Part shown: one piece after another, positions 40,844 through 42,078 of the stretch
Layout: the number at the start of each line of letters is the position of its first letter
Numbering within the stretch: position 1 is the stretch's first letter
Assembly (NCBI GenBank): GCA_003509785.1
Contig: DOMY01000187.1
Location: forward strand, 30,037-72,114
Source: Gemmobacter sp.
GTDB taxonomy: Bacteria > Pseudomonadota > Alphaproteobacteria > Rhodobacterales > Rhodobacteraceae
Direction: 5' to 3'
Length of the DNA: 42,078 bases
Notes under the pieces: model-generated
Databases searched by the model: none
Seen by the model: only the letters and a program-made list of their open reading frames with translations
What the model was told of the DNA's origin: nothing
Made by a program: the position numbers and the translations under genes

Positions 40844-42078
40844 TTCAGTCCTCGGATAGCGGATTGGGCAGCGCGGAACCGGGCATGGCCCGCGTCGAAT
40901 GAATCAGTCAGCGCGGCAACGGGTTCGATGCTGCGCGCGATGGGGGGAAGGGTGGCCACCTCGGCGCCGGCACCAGTCGCCGCCATCAGGGCCAGACGGG
41001 CAGCGCCGAAGGCCCCGCCGAAATCACCTGCCTTGGGCACCAGCACCGGCACATTCAGCGCCGTGGCAATGGCCTGCAGCCAGTAGTCAGACCGCGAGCC
41101 TCCGCCCACGGCAATCAGACGCTCCAGCCACGTGCCGGTGGCGGCCAGCGCATCGCGGCAATCGCGGAAGGCGAAGGTCACGCCCTCCAGCACCGCACGG
41201 GTGCCTGCCGCGCGGTCGGTGGCATGTTCCAGCCCGGTAAAGGCACCGCGGATAGCAGCATCGTTCAACGGGGTACGCTCGCCACCCAGATAGGGCAGGA
41301 ACAGCGTCTTGCCCGGCGCCTGCAGCGCAGAAAGCTCGCCCGTCAGCGTGGCAGCATCCTGCCCCACGAAACGGCCATACCAGTTCAGCGCATCAGTGGC
41401 GGCCAGAATGACCCCCATCTGATGCCAGGTGCCTGGCAGCGCATGGCAGAACGTGTGCACCGCGGTTTCCGGCGCAGGCTGATACCCGTCATTCGCGGCA
41501 AACAGCACGCCCGAAGTGCCAAGGCTGACAAAGGCATCGCCCGCCTTCACCACACCCACGCCCACACCAGAGGCTGCATTGTCGCCACCGCCGCCCGCGA
41601 TCACCACATCCGCAGGCAGGCCCCAGCGCGCAGCCAGCGCCGCGCGCAACTGGCCTGAAACCTCCGACCCTTCGACAAGCCGGGGCATATGACTGCGGGT
41701 CAGCCCGGTGACCGCCAGCAGGGTGATCACCGCGCCGTTGTGCGGCAGGGTGTCGAGCCCGCCGGAGGCCATCGAGGCGACCCGGTGCAGCACTTCCAGC
41801 GGAATCTGCGCGGCGTTGGCGGCGGCGACGAAGCTGTCGGCCATTGCGGCCAGGGCGATGCTCATGCCGCCGGAGGCCGAGCCGGTGATGCCGGCCAGCA
41901 GGTTGAAGGTGATGGCTTCGTTGAGCAGCGGGTTGGGAATCGCCGAGAGGGCATCGGCTACCACGATGAAGCCCGGCAGAGAGGCGATCACCGCGCCGAA
42001 GCCGAATTCCGACGCGGTGTTCATCGCCGCCAGCAGCGAACCGCCGACCGCCGTGCGGCTGCCCTCGGCGAGCTTGCC
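40840..42078 (-). CDS. xylB: xylulokinase C-terminal domain in a chimeric frame (partial, fused to GntP-type permease sequence)
   Basis: The open frame runs from the window edge to the stop at 40840, overlapping xylA by 3 bp. From about 41700 it reads as xylulokinase: MPRLVEGSEVSGQLRAALAARWG, VIAGGGGDNAASGVGVGVV with the catalytic-base Asp in GGGDNA, SLGTSGVLFA, LPYLGGERTPLND and VGGGSRSDYW. That is the FGGY C-terminal domain (about 285 of about 480 residues). The N-terminal FGGY domain is absent. Upstream of 41700 the same frame encodes C-terminal sequence of a GntP-type permease. An ATG at 42024 is within the permease part and is not a credible start. The encoded protein would not be a working xylulokinase unless another copy exists. 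Confidence 0.85.
   Translation of the reverse strand, partial: GKLAEGSRTAVGGSLLAAMNTASEFGFGAVIASLPGFIVVADALSAIPNPLLNEAITFNLLAGITGSASGGMSIALAAMADSFVAAANAAQIPLEVLHRVASMASGGLDTLPHNGAVITLLAVTGLTRSHMPRLVEGSEVSGQLRAALAARWGLPADVVIAGGGGDNAASGVGVGVVKAGDAFVSLGTSGVLFAANDGYQPAPETAVHTFCHALPGTWHQMGVILAATDALNWYGRFVGQDAATLTGELSALQAPGKTLFLPYLGGERTPLNDAAIRGAFTGLEHATDRAAGTRAVLEGVTFAFRDCRDALAATGTWLERLIAVGGGSRSDYWLQAIATALNVPVLVPKAGDFGGAFGAARLALMAATGAGAEVATLPPIARSIEPVAALTDSFDAGHARFRAAQSAIRGLK
41704..42078 (-). other. C-terminal fragment of a GntP family gluconate/H+ symporter
   Basis: In frame with xylB, this part reads EGSRTAVGGSLLAAMNTASEFGFG, VIASLPGFIVVADAL, IPNPLLNEAITFNLLAGITGSASGGMSIALAAMADSFV, EVLHRVASMASGGLDTLPHNGAVITLLAVTGLT. 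All are C-terminal signatures of GntP permeases (conserved GSASGGMSIAL and SGGxDTLPHNGAVITLL). The family usually continues LTHR...YKDI, but here the sequence changes at the LT into xylulokinase residues RSHMPRL. The fragment is therefore cut at both ends: by the window edge and by the junction near 41,695-41,710. Confidence 0.82.

Noticed and set aside
42024..42024. ATG at 42024 as start of xylulokinase
   Set aside because: The residues that follow are permease sequence and lack any FGGY N-terminal motif, and the frame is open further to the window edge.
1..42078. CRISPR array, tRNA, rRNA, insertion sequence, prophage or plasmid replication gene
   Set aside because: No repeated-spacer pattern, cloverleaf, transposase, integrase or phage-like gene was recognised on either strand.

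Overview
The window looks like chromosomal DNA of a Rhodobacteraceae-type alphaproteobacterium. The evidence is high GC, the order gyrB-recF-dnaN-dnaA-rpsT next to fpg-ubiE-ubiB, a flaF-flbT pair beside flagellin, and a compact flagellar cluster with a separate lytic transglycosylase. Every coding call comes from reading the sequence; no database search was run.

Layout: (1) 1-2072, minus strand: an RND efflux pump (inner-membrane protein cut by the window edge) with its periplasmic adaptor. (2) 2327-9415, plus strand: an amidase, a four-gene polyamine-type ABC importer (ATPase, two permeases, binding protein) and an amidohydrolase, which together look like an uptake-and-hydrolysis unit. (3) 9446-17818, minus strand: gyrB, a LysE-type exporter, a VOC protein, recF, dnaN, dnaA and rpsT. 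The exporter and VOC genes are translationally coupled to recF. (4) 17966-22845: enoyl-CoA hydratase, fpg, divergent ubiE-ubiB, and a small-molecule kinase that overlaps the end of ubiB. (5) 22888-38900: flagellar genes in several transcription units. These are flgD and fliK (minus); flgJ-type rod protein and a FlgN-like protein (plus); flagellin, flaF, flbT and a DUF1217 protein (plus); fliI (minus); flgB-flgC-fliE-fliQ-flgF-flgG-flgA-flgH-fliL (plus); and a lytic transglycosylase-flhA-fliR-flhB-small coiled-coil unit (minus). Filament subunit, rod, L-ring, hook cap and most of the export gate are here. fliP, fliF, fliG/M/N, flgE, flgI, flgK/L and mot genes are not, so the cluster is either split or continues elsewhere. 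(6) 38986-42078, minus strand: a CoxG/SRPBCC protein, xylA, and a xylB-like frame that runs to the window edge.

The most striking signal is at the right end. The frame upstream of xylA is a chimera: its C-terminal ~285 residues are xylulokinase, but the ~125 residues before them read as the C-terminal part of a GntP-family gluconate/H+ symporter. The frame is open through the junction near 41,695-41,710. This is either a genuine rearrangement that destroys both proteins or an assembly join. Other points of interest are TTAN-N7-TTAN (CtrA-like) sites in two flagellar intergenic regions, a hairpin covering part of the rpsT ribosome-binding site, a leader hairpin before flagellin in a cluster that encodes FlbT, and repeated AAACCTTTGAT elements upstream of dnaA.
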